From: XBB1006 sp051877515
Lineage (GTDB): Bacteria; Bacillota; Clostridia; Lachnospirales; Lachnospiraceae
Length of the DNA stretch: 64,000 nucleotides
NCBI GenBank assembly: GCA_051877515.1
Contig: JBJEIY010000017.1
Location: forward strand, 434,001 to 498,000
Reading direction: 5' to 3'
Part shown: piece by piece, positions 31,713 to 40,318 of the stretch
How the letters are laid out: the number at the start of each line of letters is the position of its first letter
How positions within the stretch are numbered: position 1 is the first letter of the stretch
Position numbers and translations under genes: made by a program
The notes under the pieces: generated by a model
What the model was told of the DNA's origin: nothing
The model's database searches: none
The model's input: the letters and a program-made list of their open reading frames with translations, nothing else

Positions 31713-32330
31713 ATGAATGAATTAATCCCCATCAATCCTGACTTAAACCTATATTATTTTGCCTCAACAAAACACCCTTTGTCCTCCAATGTTGTGATCA
31801 TAAGGGGCAGGAAATCCACGTGGTTTTACGATGTGGGGGCGGATTTGTTTATCCCTGACTGGGCAAAGAACCAGTCTCAACCAAAGCGTATTATACTTTC
31901 ACATTTTCATCCGGATCACTGCAGCAATCTGAACCGGATGAAATATGAAACTCTTTATCTTGGGAACAATACTTTTCGGTATATTAAGCAGGGCAATATT
32001 GTGGAGAGGGATCTTTATATTTCGGATGAAGATTTACACCTTCATATTTTTCCCATTCCTTCCAGCCATGCAAAAGGCTCTCTTGCACTGGAAGTAAATA
32101 AGATCTATTGTTTTCTTGGTGATGCAACTTATTCAACGCAGAAAAACGGAAGACCAGTATATAACGCAGGTTTACTAAAAGAACAGATTCAGCTTCTAAG
32201 TAACATAGAAGCGCCCTATTTGTTCATTAGCCATAAGGAACCATTTGGAGAACCGAAAGAAGAGGTATTGACTTCGCTTCAGCAAATCTATGAACGCAGA
32301 AGTCCCGGAAATCCCTATATAGAAGTATAG
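31713..32330 (+). CDS. MBL-fold metallo-hydrolase
   Basis: A 205-residue metallo-beta-lactamase fold protein. The metal motif HxHxDH is HFHPDH (about residues 64-69). Further ligands are suggested by SSHAKGS, FLGDATY and FISHKEPFG, the standard spacing of a binuclear MBL hydrolase. The specific substrate is not predictable. It ends at a strong bidirectional terminator shared with lexA. Confidence 0.85.
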   Translation: MNELIPINPDLNLYYFASTKHPLSSNVVIIRGRKSTWFYDVGADLFIPDWAKNQSQPKRIILSHFHPDHCSNLNRMKYETLYLGNNTFRYIKQGNIVERDLYISDEDLHLHIFPIPSSHAKGSLALEVNKIYCFLGDATYSTQKNGRPVYNAGLLKEQIQLLSNIEAPYLFISHKEPFGEPKEEVLTSLQQIYERRSPGNPYIEV

Positions 32331-32331
32331 A

Positions 32332-32363
32332 AAAGCAGGAGATCATTTTGGATCTCCTGCTTT
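32332..32363. terminator. Bidirectional terminator between MBL gene and lexA
   Basis: A perfect 13-bp stem (32332-32344 with 32351-32363, AAAGCAGGAGATC and its complement) has a 6-base loop. Flanking A and T runs allow termination in both directions. Confidence 0.93.
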
Positions 32364-32377
32364 ATAAATCTTATGTA

Positions 32378-32992
32378 TTATAAAAATCGGAAAACGCCAA
32401 ACACTTTACCAAGAATCTGGCAATCATGAACAATAATAGGTTCCATGGTATCATTCTCCGGTTGCAGACGAATGTAACCATCTTCTCTATAAAATGTCTT
32501 TACCGTTGCAGAGTCATCGATCAGGGCAACAACAATATCACCGTTTCGGGCAGTAGGGGTCTCTTCTACAAGAATCTGATCCCCGTCAAAAATTCCGACG
32601 TTGATCATGCTTTCCCCTTTCACCTTTAACATAAAAGTCTGTTTATTCGGCATATATTCTGCAGGAACCGGGAAATAGTTCTCCACATTTTCAACCGCAA
32701 GAATAGGAGAACCTGCAGCAACACGTCCAACAATAGGTACATTAACCACTTCCCGGCGTGTGAGGTTGAAATTATCATCCATAATTTCAATGGCACGGGG
32801 CTTTGCAAGGTCTCTGCGGATATATCCTTTCTTCTCCAAAGATTCCAGATGAGAATGAACGGAAGAAGTGGATTTCAGATTAACAGCCTCACAGATTTCC
32901 CTTACTGAAGGCGGATAACCTTTATTTAAAATCTCGGATTTAATATATTCCAGAATTTCCTGTTGCTTTGATGTAATCTTACCTGATCCCAT
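32378..32992 (-). CDS. lexA: SOS repressor LexA
   Basis: A 204-residue LexA. The N-terminal winged helix (EILEYIKSEILNKGYPPSVREICEAVNLKSTSSVHSHLESL) binds SOS operators. RecA-stimulated self-cleavage occurs between A93 and G94 (VAAGS), with catalytic S128 (GESM) and K165 (ATVKTF). The ATG follows GGGAGG. A LexA box at 33020-33034 lies just downstream of its own -10, so autoregulation is expected. It is divergent from the YneA-like gene, the same layout as lexA-yneA in B. subtilis. Confidence 0.98.
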   Translation of the reverse strand: MGSGKITSKQQEILEYIKSEILNKGYPPSVREICEAVNLKSTSSVHSHLESLEKKGYIRRDLAKPRAIEIMDDNFNLTRREVVNVPIVGRVAAGSPILAVENVENYFPVPAEYMPNKQTFMLKVKGESMINVGIFDGDQILVEETPTARNGDIVVALIDDSATVKTFYREDGYIRLQPENDTMEPIIVHDCQILGKVFGVFRFL

Positions 32993-33019
32993 ATAATATT
33001 TCCTCCCAAAACGATATTA

Positions 33020-33034
33020 CAAAACTTAAGTTCG
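33020..33034 (-). promoter_or_regulatory. LexA operator of lexA
   Basis: Read on the minus strand it is CGAACTTAAGTTTTG, close to the Firmicutes SOS box CGAAC-N4-GTTCG. It lies a few bases downstream of the predicted lexA transcription start. Confidence 0.75.
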
Positions 33035-33049
33035 ATTGTTTCTAAAGTA

Positions 33050-33078
33050 ATACTATCATAGATCTTTCAAAAAAGCAA
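33050..33078 (-). promoter_or_regulatory. lexA promoter
   Basis: On the minus strand TTGCTT (33073-33078) and TAGTAT (33050-33055) are 17 bp apart, positioned so that the LexA box at 33020-33034 would block early transcription. Confidence 0.55.
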
Positions 33079-33111
33079 ACATTTATTCAGAAAATTTGTT
33101 CGATTTTTCTA

Positions 33112-33140
33112 TTGACAAACAGTTGTTCGGTGGTTATAAT
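33112..33140 (+). promoter_or_regulatory. Consensus promoter of the YneA-like gene
   Basis: TTGACA (33112-33117) and TATAAT (33135-33140) are 17 bp apart, a perfect sigma-A consensus. A LexA box lies in its spacer and two more lie just downstream, so it should be silent until SOS induction. Confidence 0.92.
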
Positions 33141-33172
33141 ACAATCAAACAGTTGTTCGGAACTATTGTTCG
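33116..33172 (+). promoter_or_regulatory. Three clustered LexA boxes
   Basis: Boxes are CAAACAGTTGTTCG at 33116-33129, the identical CAAACAGTTGTTCG at 33146-33159, and GGAACTATTGTTCG at 33159-33172. Each has one mismatch to CGAAC-N4-GTTCG. Centres 1 and 2 are 30 bp apart and 2 and 3 are 13 bp apart. A weaker match lies at 33089-33102. Confidence 0.85.
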
Positions 33173-33193
33173 ATGAACGTGGAGGGATTTAGA

Positions 33194-33568
33194 ATGAGTA
33201 AATTGGAAAATGAAAGAACCTATAAAGAGAAGAAAGCCCAGAGAACAAGAGAAGTGCGAAGAAAGAAAAATATCTTATATGCATTTTCTATCACAATTGT
33301 ATTATTCTTTATCATTACTTTATGTATTATGATTTCGAACAATCCAAAAAATGCCGAGGCATCCGAATGTGGTTCCTATATATACACATGTATTCAGGTC
33401 CATGAAGGAGATACTTTATGGTCTATTGCCGAAGATCATATTGAAGACTATAACGGCAGCATTTATCAATATGTAGAAGAGATTGCTGATGTTAATCAAC
33501 TTATGGATGATACCATTGAATCAGGATCTTCTCTTATGATTCCGGTTTTTCAAAGTTATTTCAGATAG
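33194..33568 (+). CDS. yneA: YneA-like SOS cell-division inhibitor (TM + LysM)
   Basis: A 124-residue protein with a basic N-terminus, one transmembrane segment (about residues 27-47) and a LysM peptidoglycan-binding domain (about residues 65-118, YTCIQVHEGDTLWSIAEDH). This matches YneA, which delays division during the SOS response in B. subtilis and is also divergent from lexA. I chose ATG 33194 because GGAGG (33181-33185) precedes it at 8 bases; an upstream ATG at 33173 lies before that site. Regulation by LexA is supported by three operator-like boxes around its promoter. The other yneA operon genes (yneB, ynzC) are absent. Confidence 0.88.
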   Translation: MSKLENERTYKEKKAQRTREVRRKKNILYAFSITIVLFFIITLCIMISNNPKNAEASECGSYIYTCIQVHEGDTLWSIAEDHIEDYNGSIYQYVEEIADVNQLMDDTIESGSSLMIPVFQSYFR

Positions 33569-33628
33569 TTCATTCTATCATTATTGTAATTGTTTTACCT
33601 CTGCTTTTATATTTACTTTCCGTTCAAG

Positions 33629-33657
33629 TTGATATTTTTCGACAAGAAAGTTATAAT
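33629..33657 (+). promoter_or_regulatory. Promoter of the acyltransferase gene
   Basis: TTGATA (33629-33634) and TATAAT (33652-33657) are separated by 17 bp. The predicted start is only about 12 bases from the ATG, so the leader is little more than the ribosome-binding site. Confidence 0.8.
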
Positions 33658-33674
33658 GAAAAGCGGAGGTATTT

Positions 33675-34439
33675 ATGCTTAGAATTATATATACCATACT
33701 TCGAAATATATTACATTTGTACTTAATCCCTTTGAGCCGTTACGTTAGCAATCATCCCGAAAAATACTCGGAAGAGAAACGTTATCGTCTTGTTCAAAGG
33801 ATTTCATATCTTATTACCAAAGCAGGACATATACATACAAAATATTTCGGCTTGGAAAATCTTCCGGATGACGGAAACTACATTCTGTGTGCAAATCATC
33901 AAGGAAAATTTGATGCACTGGCCATTGTAAACGGTCATAAGAAGCCGGTTTCTCTTGTAATGGATTATACACGGTCCCATATGTATGTTGTAAATGAAGT
34001 AATGGATTTATTGGATGCAAAACGCCTGAAACGGGACGATGTAAGACAGGCAATGTCTATTATTCTGGAAATGTCAGAAGAACTCCGAGCAGGAAAAAAA
34101 TTTATCATTTTCCCTGAAGGAGGATATTTGAGAGACAAAAAGAATAAACTGTTTCCTTTCAAACCAGGCTGTTTCAAATGTGCCCTGAAAGCTCATTCCA
34201 AAATCATTCCTGTGGCTATCATTGACAGTTATAAGGCATATAATACCAACAGCCTGCGCCGTGTATATAATTCGGTACATTTCTTATCCCCTTTAGAATT
34301 TGAGAGTTATAAAGATATGAATACGCAGGAAATTGCCCAGTTAGTCCAGTCAAGAATTGCTTCTAAAATATCTGAAGTGAAAAATATTCCGGTACCGGAT
34401 CTTATCGTTGAATTAAATGATAATACAAGTTTGATCTAA
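33675..34439 (+). CDS. 1-acylglycerol-3-phosphate acyltransferase family protein (PlsC-like)
   Basis: A 254-residue PlsC-family acyltransferase, expected to transfer an acyl chain to a lysophospholipid or lysophosphatidate at the membrane. The catalytic NHx4D is in CANHQGKFDAL (about residues 73-83). The FPEG substrate motif is IIFPEGGYLRD (about residues 146-156). An N-terminal hydrophobic segment may anchor it. GCGGAGG precedes the ATG. A histidine phosphatase and an EamA transporter follow at short gaps. Confidence 0.88.
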   Translation: MLRIIYTILRNILHLYLIPLSRYVSNHPEKYSEEKRYRLVQRISYLITKAGHIHTKYFGLENLPDDGNYILCANHQGKFDALAIVNGHKKPVSLVMDYTRSHMYVVNEVMDLLDAKRLKRDDVRQAMSIILEMSEELRAGKKFIIFPEGGYLRDKKNKLFPFKPGCFKCALKAHSKIIPVAIIDSYKAYNTNSLRRVYNSVHFLSPLEFESYKDMNTQEIAQLVQSRIASKISEVKNIPVPDLIVELNDNTSLI

Positions 34440-34453
34440 GGGAGCATGAAATA

Positions 34454-35002
34454 ATGATATATATTATGAGACATGGAGAGACAGACTGGAATGTAAAATA
34501 TAAATTGCAGGGGCAGACGAATATACCGCTAAATGAACATGGTATGCAAATGGCAAGAGAAGCTGCATTAAGGTATTCAGACCTCCATTTTGACCTGTGT
34601 TTTTGTTCTCCCCTGGATAGGGCTGTGAAGACTGCACAATTATTTTTGGAAGGTACCAATACTCTGATACGGATTGATGAACGACTGATAGAAATGAATA
34701 TGGGAGAGTATGAAGGAACGGAAAATGTATTTTCCAAACCGGATTGCCCTGTTTATAAACTGTTTAAGGACCCGGAACATTACATTGCTCCGGAAGGCTG
34801 TGAGAGTTTTGAACAGATATATAATAGAACCGGCGCTTTTATCCGGGATGTCTTGTTTTCTAACCGTAATAAGGATAAGAATATTCTTATCATCGGACAT
34901 TGTATTTCCAACTGTTCTATCATTAATCAGTTTCAACATATTGATCTTGCACATTTCTGGGATTCAGCACATGAAAACTGCGCATTGATCAGATTATCAT
35001 AA
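34454..35002 (+). CDS. Histidine phosphatase family protein
   Basis: A 182-residue histidine phosphatase (phosphoglycerate-mutase-like). The RHG motif is YIMRHGETDWN (about residues 3-13), with the catalytic His. SPLDRAVKTA and the late ILIIGHCISNCSI, holding the second His, complete the active site. Such enzymes include alpha-ribazole phosphatases and broad phosphatases; the substrate here is not evident. It lies 14 bp after the PlsC-like gene and 15 bp before the transporter. Confidence 0.88.
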   Translation: MIYIMRHGETDWNVKYKLQGQTNIPLNEHGMQMAREAALRYSDLHFDLCFCSPLDRAVKTAQLFLEGTNTLIRIDERLIEMNMGEYEGTENVFSKPDCPVYKLFKDPEHYIAPEGCESFEQIYNRTGAFIRDVLFSNRNKDKNILIIGHCISNCSIINQFQHIDLAHFWDSAHENCALIRLS

Positions 35003-35017
35003 AGGGGGAATGGATTC

Positions 35018-35887
35018 ATGTGGATCCTGATGGCAGTATTCTCTTCGTTATTTGCCGGCTTAACCGCCATTTTGGCTAAATGCGGTATCAAAAAAACAGA
35101 TTCCGATCTTGCAACCGCCATTCGTACCATAGTGGTTTTGCTTTTTTCCTGCATTATGGTTTTTCTTGTCGGTTCATATACTACCATTTCCCTGATCAGT
35201 GGACGATCCATGCTATTTCTTATCCTGTCAGGTTTGGCAACCGGTTTTTCCTGGATATGCTATTTTAAAGCACTTTCTATGGCTGACGTAAATAAAGTGG
35301 TACCAGTTGATAAATCCAGTACCATTTTATCTGTTCTTCTTGCTATGATTCTATTACAGGAAACAGATCATTTACCTATCAGGCTTCTGGCAGTTACCCT
35401 AATTGCTGTGGGTGTGTTTCTTATGATCGAGAAAAAGGATGTAAAAGAATCAAAGCAGGAGAGAGGCTGGTTTATTTATGCAGCACTTTCTGCCGTATTC
35501 GCAGCTTTAACGTCTATTCTGGCAAAATTCGGAATAACAGGAGTGGAATCCAACCTCGGAACTACAATACGTACCTTCGTGGTTCTCATCATGGCGTGGA
35601 TCATTGTGTTTTTCAAAGGAAAACAATCTGATTTAAAACGTATCAACAAAAAAGAGCTGGGCTTTATTTGCCTGTCCGGACTTGCTACCGGATCATCCTG
35701 GCTCTGTTACTATTATGCGATCCAGAACGGAATTGTAAGTGTGGTTGTTCCTATCGACAAACTTAGCATCCTTGTTACTATTATTTTCTCCAGGATTGTA
35801 TTTCACGAAAAACTTACCCGAAAAGCACTGCTTGGACTTGGATTTATGTTGATCGGAACCTTACTGATGGCACTTCCTGCACTTTAG
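35018..35887 (+). CDS. EamA family transporter (DMT superfamily)
   Basis: A 289-residue membrane protein with about ten transmembrane segments arranged as two EamA repeats (compare MWILMAVFSSLFAGLTAILAK with FIYAALSAVFAALTSILAKF in the second half). It belongs to the drug/metabolite transporter superfamily; the substrate is unknown. Its stop codon shares bases with the stop of the convergent recombinase gene, and there is no terminator between them. Confidence 0.88.
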   Translation: MWILMAVFSSLFAGLTAILAKCGIKKTDSDLATAIRTIVVLLFSCIMVFLVGSYTTISLISGRSMLFLILSGLATGFSWICYFKALSMADVNKVVPVDKSSTILSVLLAMILLQETDHLPIRLLAVTLIAVGVFLMIEKKDVKESKQERGWFIYAALSAVFAALTSILAKFGITGVESNLGTTIRTFVVLIMAWIIVFFKGKQSDLKRINKKELGFICLSGLATGSSWLCYYYAIQNGIVSVVVPIDKLSILVTIIFSRIVFHEKLTRKALLGLGFMLIGTLLMALPAL

Positions 35888-36936
35888 TCCTCTTTTCTTA
35901 ATTTCACTTTATTCGCAGCACTGCGACGTCGTTCGTCTTCTAACGCTGCATAATGCTTTTTGGTGGTATTTACATCCTTATGTCCAAGTACATCTGCAAC
36001 CAGATAAATGTCGCCTGTTTCCCGATATAAAGAGGTACCATAAGTACTTCTAAGTTTATGAGGTGTAATATGTTTTAAGGTTGTTACAGATTGTGCATAT
36101 TTCTTCACAAGATTCTCCACAGAACGAACCGATATTCTTTTTTTCTGCATGGAGAGAAAGAGAGCATCTGTACTTCCGGGCATGGCTTCCATCAGCTTAC
36201 GTTCTTCCATATAATCCCTTAATGCCTTCTCTACCTCTTCTCCAAAATAGATCACGGACTCAGTTCCGCCTTTACGAAAGACACGAATTCCGTTATTCTG
36301 AAAATCCACATCTGTAATATCAAGTCCGACACATTCAGAGACACGGATACCTGTACCTAAAAGTAAAGTCATAATAGCCAGATCCCGAACCTTCGTATGC
36401 TCATGATACAGCTGTTGCTTTTTTGAAAGCTTTTCCCCGCTTTCAACCTGATCCAGAAAGCGCACAACCTCATCCACATCAAATCGGGTAATGTTTTTGT
36501 CATGACGCTTTGGGAGTTTTACAAGTGCAGCCGGATTCTTTTCGATTCGTTCCTTGCAGAAGAAATAATTGTAAAAACTCTTTAAACTTGCCAGTTTTCG
36601 AACCAATCCACGTTCATCATTCGTATATTCTTTTCCATCTTTAATATAATACTGTAAATAGGAAAGATATTCTTCGATGTCCGTAGCTCTGATCTGATCC
36701 AGGATTGTGATCGGAAAGTCCTTGATTTCCATTTTGGCACAGTATGGATTTGTTTCATGTAAAAAATGAAAGAAAATACCCAGATCATAAGCATATGCTA
36801 TACGGGTACGAGACTGGGTCTGTTGTTCAATTCCGATAAAGAATTCTTTACAAAAATCAGGAAGCTCTTTTTGAAGTTCACGAAGCTTTAGTTGATTACG
36901 TTTGTTCACAAGATCATGATATTCTTCCTTGGCCAT
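35884..36936 (-). CDS. Tyrosine recombinase, Xer-like
   Basis: A 350-residue tyrosine recombinase. The catalytic set is visible: R in LLGTGIRVSECVGL, K in FRKGGTES, HxxR in TPHKLRSTYG, H in LGHKDVNTT and the nucleophile Y in KKHYAAL. The N-terminal SAM-like DNA-binding domain precedes it. At about 350 residues, with an insert before the catalytic domain, its proportions resemble XerS-type single recombinases rather than XerC/XerD of about 300. It might resolve chromosome dimers, but I found no dif-like site beside it, and no integrated element surrounds it. The second in-frame ATG (36936) fits AAAGGA best; 36942 is an alternative. Confidence 0.85.
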   Translation of the reverse strand: MAKEEYHDLVNKRNQLKLRELQKELPDFCKEFFIGIEQQTQSRTRIAYAYDLGIFFHFLHETNPYCAKMEIKDFPITILDQIRATDIEEYLSYLQYYIKDGKEYTNDERGLVRKLASLKSFYNYFFCKERIEKNPAALVKLPKRHDKNITRFDVDEVVRFLDQVESGEKLSKKQQLYHEHTKVRDLAIMTLLLGTGIRVSECVGLDITDVDFQNNGIRVFRKGGTESVIYFGEEVEKALRDYMEERKLMEAMPGSTDALFLSMQKKRISVRSVENLVKKYAQSVTTLKHITPHKLRSTYGTSLYRETGDIYLVADVLGHKDVNTTKKHYAALEDERRRSAANKVKLRKED

Positions 36937-36964
36937 GTTCATCCATCCTTTCCATAAGTTCCCA

Positions 36965-37678
36965 TCATGAAATCTGACCCTGCACCAGGGCTGTAAAAAT
37001 ACGATTTTTCACTCCGGGTGTTTCTCTGTTGATAGAAGAGAGCAGTTCCTTAACATATTTTCGTCTGGTATTTCCATCTGCCGGACAGGTGTTTTTTATC
37101 ACCGGAAGATCATACTTATGTAGAAAACCTATTACATCCGGCTCATGAACATAAATCAATGGTCGTATCAGTGTTAATTTTGTTTTATTTAAATATGTTA
37201 CCGGGCTGAATGTATGTAATCTTCCTTCAAACAGCAATGACATAAAAAATGTTTCCACAACATCATCACGATGGTGGGCATAGGCAATTTTATCGCAACC
37301 AAGTTCCAATGCTTTTTCGTTCAATGCACCTTTTCGCATTTTTGAACATAAAGAACAGGGATTTGTCTCTTTTCTTGCTTCAAATACGATCTGGGAAATC
37401 TGTGTGGACACACGATAGTAAGGAACTTCTAACTGATTGCATAGTTTTTCCACCGCATCAAAGTTCATATCCTGAAATCCCAGATCAACTGAAATTGCGG
37501 ATAATGTAAATGGTTTTGGATAAAAATTCCGCAAGCCTGCCAAAGCATACAGCAGGGTAAGAGAATCTTTTCCTCCAGATATCCCTATAGCGATATGATC
37601 GTGCTCCTGTATCATATCATAGTTTTCCAATGCCTTACGAACCAAGCTGTATAATCTTTGTAATTCCATCTTTTTCAT
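36965..37678 (-). CDS. tRNA 2-thiocytidine biosynthesis protein TtcA-like
   Basis: A 237-residue PP-loop ATPase of the TtcA/TilS group. The PP-loop is SGGKDS (residues 34-39). A CxxC (C108 and C111, in NPCSLCSKMRKG) and a later cysteine (IKNTCPADGNTRRKYV) match the cluster-binding cysteines of TtcA, which thiolates C32 of tRNA. The length is typical for the small Firmicutes form. It is just upstream of the recombinase on the same strand and divergent from dtd. Confidence 0.9.
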   Translation of the reverse strand: MKKMELQRLYSLVRKALENYDMIQEHDHIAIGISGGKDSLTLLYALAGLRNFYPKPFTLSAISVDLGFQDMNFDAVEKLCNQLEVPYYRVSTQISQIVFEARKETNPCSLCSKMRKGALNEKALELGCDKIAYAHHRDDVVETFFMSLLFEGRLHTFSPVTYLNKTKLTLIRPLIYVHEPDVIGFLHKYDLPVIKNTCPADGNTRRKYVKELLSSINRETPGVKNRIFTALVQGQIS

Positions 37679-37786
37679 CCGTCTTTCTTTACTAATTCAC
37701 TATTTGTAGTATACAATAAAAAAGTGTGGAAAGCCACGTTATTTTAAATGTAAGAATTGTAGAATCATTGCAGAAAGGAAAATATC

Positions 37787-38236
37787 ATGCGTTTTGTAAT
37801 TCAACGTGTAAATCATGCATCTGTGACAGTGGAAGAAAAGATCACAGGTGCAATTAACAAGGGTTTTCTGGTTTTCATAGGCGTGGAAAACTCTGATAAC
37901 CGAGAAATTGCCGATAAAATGGTCAAAAAAATGACCGGACTACGGATTTTTGAAGACTGTGAAGGAAAAACAAATCTGAGTCTTGCAGACGTGGGAGGTT
38001 CTTTACTTCTGGTTTCTCAATTTACCTTATATGCAAATTGCAGAAAAGGATATCGTCCTTCTTTTACTGAAGCAGGGGATCCTCAACATGCTAATGAACT
38101 TTATGAATATATTGTATCCGAATCTCAAAAACAAATTTCCGATGTTCAGACCGGAATCTTTGGCGCTGATATGAAAGTGGAACTATTAAATGATGGACCC
38201 TTTACCATTATTTTGGACTCCAAAGATCTTCCTTGA
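37787..38236 (+). CDS. dtd: D-aminoacyl-tRNA deacylase
   Basis: A 149-residue Dtd that removes D-amino acids from mischarged tRNA. The N-terminus MRFVIQRVNHASVTVEEKI and the active-site motif LLVSQFTLYANCRKGYRPSF (about residues 75-94) are diagnostic. The Gly-cisPro motif appears as NDGPFTII near the C-terminus, the usual form being NGPVT. AGAAAGGAA precedes the ATG. aspS follows from its own promoter. Confidence 0.95.
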   Translation: MRFVIQRVNHASVTVEEKITGAINKGFLVFIGVENSDNREIADKMVKKMTGLRIFEDCEGKTNLSLADVGGSLLLVSQFTLYANCRKGYRPSFTEAGDPQHANELYEYIVSESQKQISDVQTGIFGADMKVELLNDGPFTIILDSKDLP

Positions 38237-38287
38237 TCATACAATTACTCCCGGTTTTTCTATTTCCTGTAGAAATCCAAAAATAGG

Positions 38288-38316
38288 TTGACCTGTATTT
38301 GGCCTAGTGTTACAAT
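38288..38316 (+). promoter_or_regulatory. Promoter of aspS
   Basis: TTGACC (38288-38293) and TACAAT (38311-38316) are 17 bp apart. The leader before the aspS ribosome-binding site is only about 50 bases, too short for a T-box. Confidence 0.8.
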
Positions 38317-38384
38317 TTTTATGGATTTTCATATAAAAAACAATGTGGTAAAGAATGTATGATCACATGAGAAGGAGAATAAAC

Positions 38385-40133
38385 ATGCAAGGAAGAACAC
38401 ATAACTGTAATCAGTTACGTCTTACCAATGTAGGAGAAGAAGTGAAGCTTGTGGGCTGGTATGATAACCTCAGAAAAGTCAGCAAAAGCCTTGGCTTCCT
38501 GATCCTGCGTGATTTTTACGGAACAACACAGATTGTCGTTGAAACGGAAGAAATGATGGAACAACTATCCGGCATCAACAATGAATCTACTCTGGAAATT
38601 GTTGGAACTGTGAGAGAGCGTAGTTCTAAAAACGATAAATTGATGACAGGAGAAATAGAAGTAGTCCCCAGTTCATTAAAAGTGCTTGGAAAATGCCGCT
38701 ATAATGAACTACCGTTTCAGATCAATCATTCTAAAGAAGCAGATGAGAATATCCGGTTAAAATATCGTTATTTGGATCTTCGTAATCCGGAAGTAAAATC
38801 AAAAATTGTGTTACGCAGCAAAATTGTTGCTGATCTTCGTAACGCTATGATGGAGCATGATTTTATGGAGATCACGACTCCAATCTTAACCTGTTCTTCG
38901 CCTGAAGGAGCGAGAGATTACCTTGTGCCCGCAAGAAACCATCCCGGAAAGTTTTATGCCCTTCCTCAGGCACCACAGCAGTTTAAGCAGCTTCTTATGG
39001 CTTCCGGATTTGACCGTTATTTTCAGATTGCGCCTTGTTTTCGAGATGAAGATGCGAGAGCAGACCGTTCCCCTGGTGAGTTTTACCAGTTAGATATGGA
39101 AATGGCTTTTGCAAGTCAGGATGATGTATTTGAAATTTTAGAGGATGTCCTTCCTCCTATTTTTTCCAGATATGGCATCTATTCAGAGGCTTCTAAACCT
39201 CCTTTTAAACGGATTCCTTATCGTGAAGCAATGGAGCAGTATGGTTCTGACAAACCAGATTTAAGAATTGATCTTCTTGTTCAGGATGTCACTTCTGCTT
39301 TGGCGGAATGCGGTTTTGAAGCTTTCAAAGGTCAAAATATCAAAGCTGTTGTAGCTTCTGATTTTAAGGGTACAAGAAAACAAATTGATAAACTTTGTTC
39401 CGATGTAGAAGTTATTACCGGTCAGAAAGCTTTTTGGTTCCGTTTGGACGAAAACGGAGAGCTTGTTGGTGGAATTTCCAAGTTCCTTCAGGAAAAGAAG
39501 GAAGAAATCATCAATATACTGAATCTTAAATGCGGTGATTTTGTTGCATTATCCGCAGGTGCATTACTGACTGCACAAAAAACCGCCGGTGTGATCCGTA
39601 AACTGATTGGAAACAATTTTGAAGGTTATATGAAAAAGAATTGTTATGAATTCTGCTGGATCGTCGATTTTCCCATGTATGAGATTGGAGAAGAATCCGG
39701 CGAACTGGAATTCTGTCATAATCCTTTCTCCATGCCGCAGGGTGGGGCAGAAGCTTTGGATAACAAAGATCCTCTGGATATCCTTGCATATCAGTATGAC
39801 CTTGTATGTAATGGTGTGGAATTATCATCCGGTGCTGTCCGGAACCATGATCCTGAGATCATGATCAAAGCTTTCAAACTGGTTGGTCTTGGTGAAGAAG
39901 ATGTAAAATCCAAGTTTCCTGCCATGTATAATGCATTCTGTTATGGAGCACCTCCACATGCAGGTATTGCTCCCGGCGTGGATCGTATGGTTATGCTCAT
40001 CGCAGGAGAGGAGAGCATCCGCGAGATCATTCCATTCCCAATGAACAAGAATGCCCAGGATGTCATGATGGGTGCGCCTGCAACAGTAGATGAAAAACAG
40101 TTGCGGGATGTGCATATTTGTATCAAAGAATAA
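38385..40133 (+). CDS. aspS: Aspartyl-tRNA synthetase
   Basis: A 582-residue class IIb synthetase that charges tRNA-Asp. The N-terminal OB anticodon-binding domain (RLTNVGEEVKLVGWYDNLRK), motif 1, motif 2 (FRDEDARADRSPGEFYQLD), the bacterial GAD insertion (about residues 295-420) and motif 3 (GIAPGVDRMVMLIAG) are all present. I place the start at 38385, with AAGGAG about eight bases upstream; an in-frame ATG at 38355 lies before that site. The gene has its own promoter and a strong terminator, so it is monocistronic. Whether it also charges tRNA-Asn cannot be decided from the window. Confidence 0.97.
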   Translation: MQGRTHNCNQLRLTNVGEEVKLVGWYDNLRKVSKSLGFLILRDFYGTTQIVVETEEMMEQLSGINNESTLEIVGTVRERSSKNDKLMTGEIEVVPSSLKVLGKCRYNELPFQINHSKEADENIRLKYRYLDLRNPEVKSKIVLRSKIVADLRNAMMEHDFMEITTPILTCSSPEGARDYLVPARNHPGKFYALPQAPQQFKQLLMASGFDRYFQIAPCFRDEDARADRSPGEFYQLDMEMAFASQDDVFEILEDVLPPIFSRYGIYSEASKPPFKRIPYREAMEQYGSDKPDLRIDLLVQDVTSALAECGFEAFKGQNIKAVVASDFKGTRKQIDKLCSDVEVITGQKAFWFRLDENGELVGGISKFLQEKKEEIINILNLKCGDFVALSAGALLTAQKTAGVIRKLIGNNFEGYMKKNCYEFCWIVDFPMYEIGEESGELEFCHNPFSMPQGGAEALDNKDPLDILAYQYDLVCNGVELSSGAVRNHDPEIMIKAFKLVGLGEEDVKSKFPAMYNAFCYGAPPHAGIAPGVDRMVMLIAGEESIREIIPFPMNKNAQDVMMGAPATVDEKQLRDVHICIKE

Positions 40134-40147
40134 AATCGTATCAAGAT

Positions 40148-40179
40148 AAGGCTGATGCATTAGATGCATCAGCCTTTTT
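40148..40179 (+). terminator. Terminator of aspS
   Basis: A 13-bp perfect stem (40148-40160 with 40164-40176, AAGGCTGATGCAT and its complement) has a 3-base loop and is followed by TTTTT. Confidence 0.95.
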
Positions 40180-40250
40180 CATGCTCAACGAAGCAGCGTA
40201 CAGACTCAACTTTTTATAATTTCAAAATTTCTGTGAATTCCATAAGAAGT

Positions 40251-40279
40251 TTGACTTTTACATTTTTTAATACTATAAT
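40251..40279 (+). promoter_or_regulatory. Promoter of the chemoreceptor gene
   Basis: TTGACT (40251-40256) and TATAAT (40274-40279) are 17 bp apart, about 40 bp before the start codon. It is a sigma-A type promoter rather than a flagellar sigma-D type. Confidence 0.85.
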
Positions 40280-40318
40280 TATAGATAATTAAATAACAAT
40301 ATACATAGGAGAGCACAT

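Noticed and set aside
35884..36936. Integrase of a mobile element
   Set aside because: The recombinase is surrounded by housekeeping genes, with no attachment repeats, excisionase or phage genes; an Xer-type housekeeping role fits better.
38317..38384. T-box riboswitch before aspS
   Set aside because: The promoter leaves a leader of only about 50-60 bases with no T-box core sequence or terminator/antiterminator pair.
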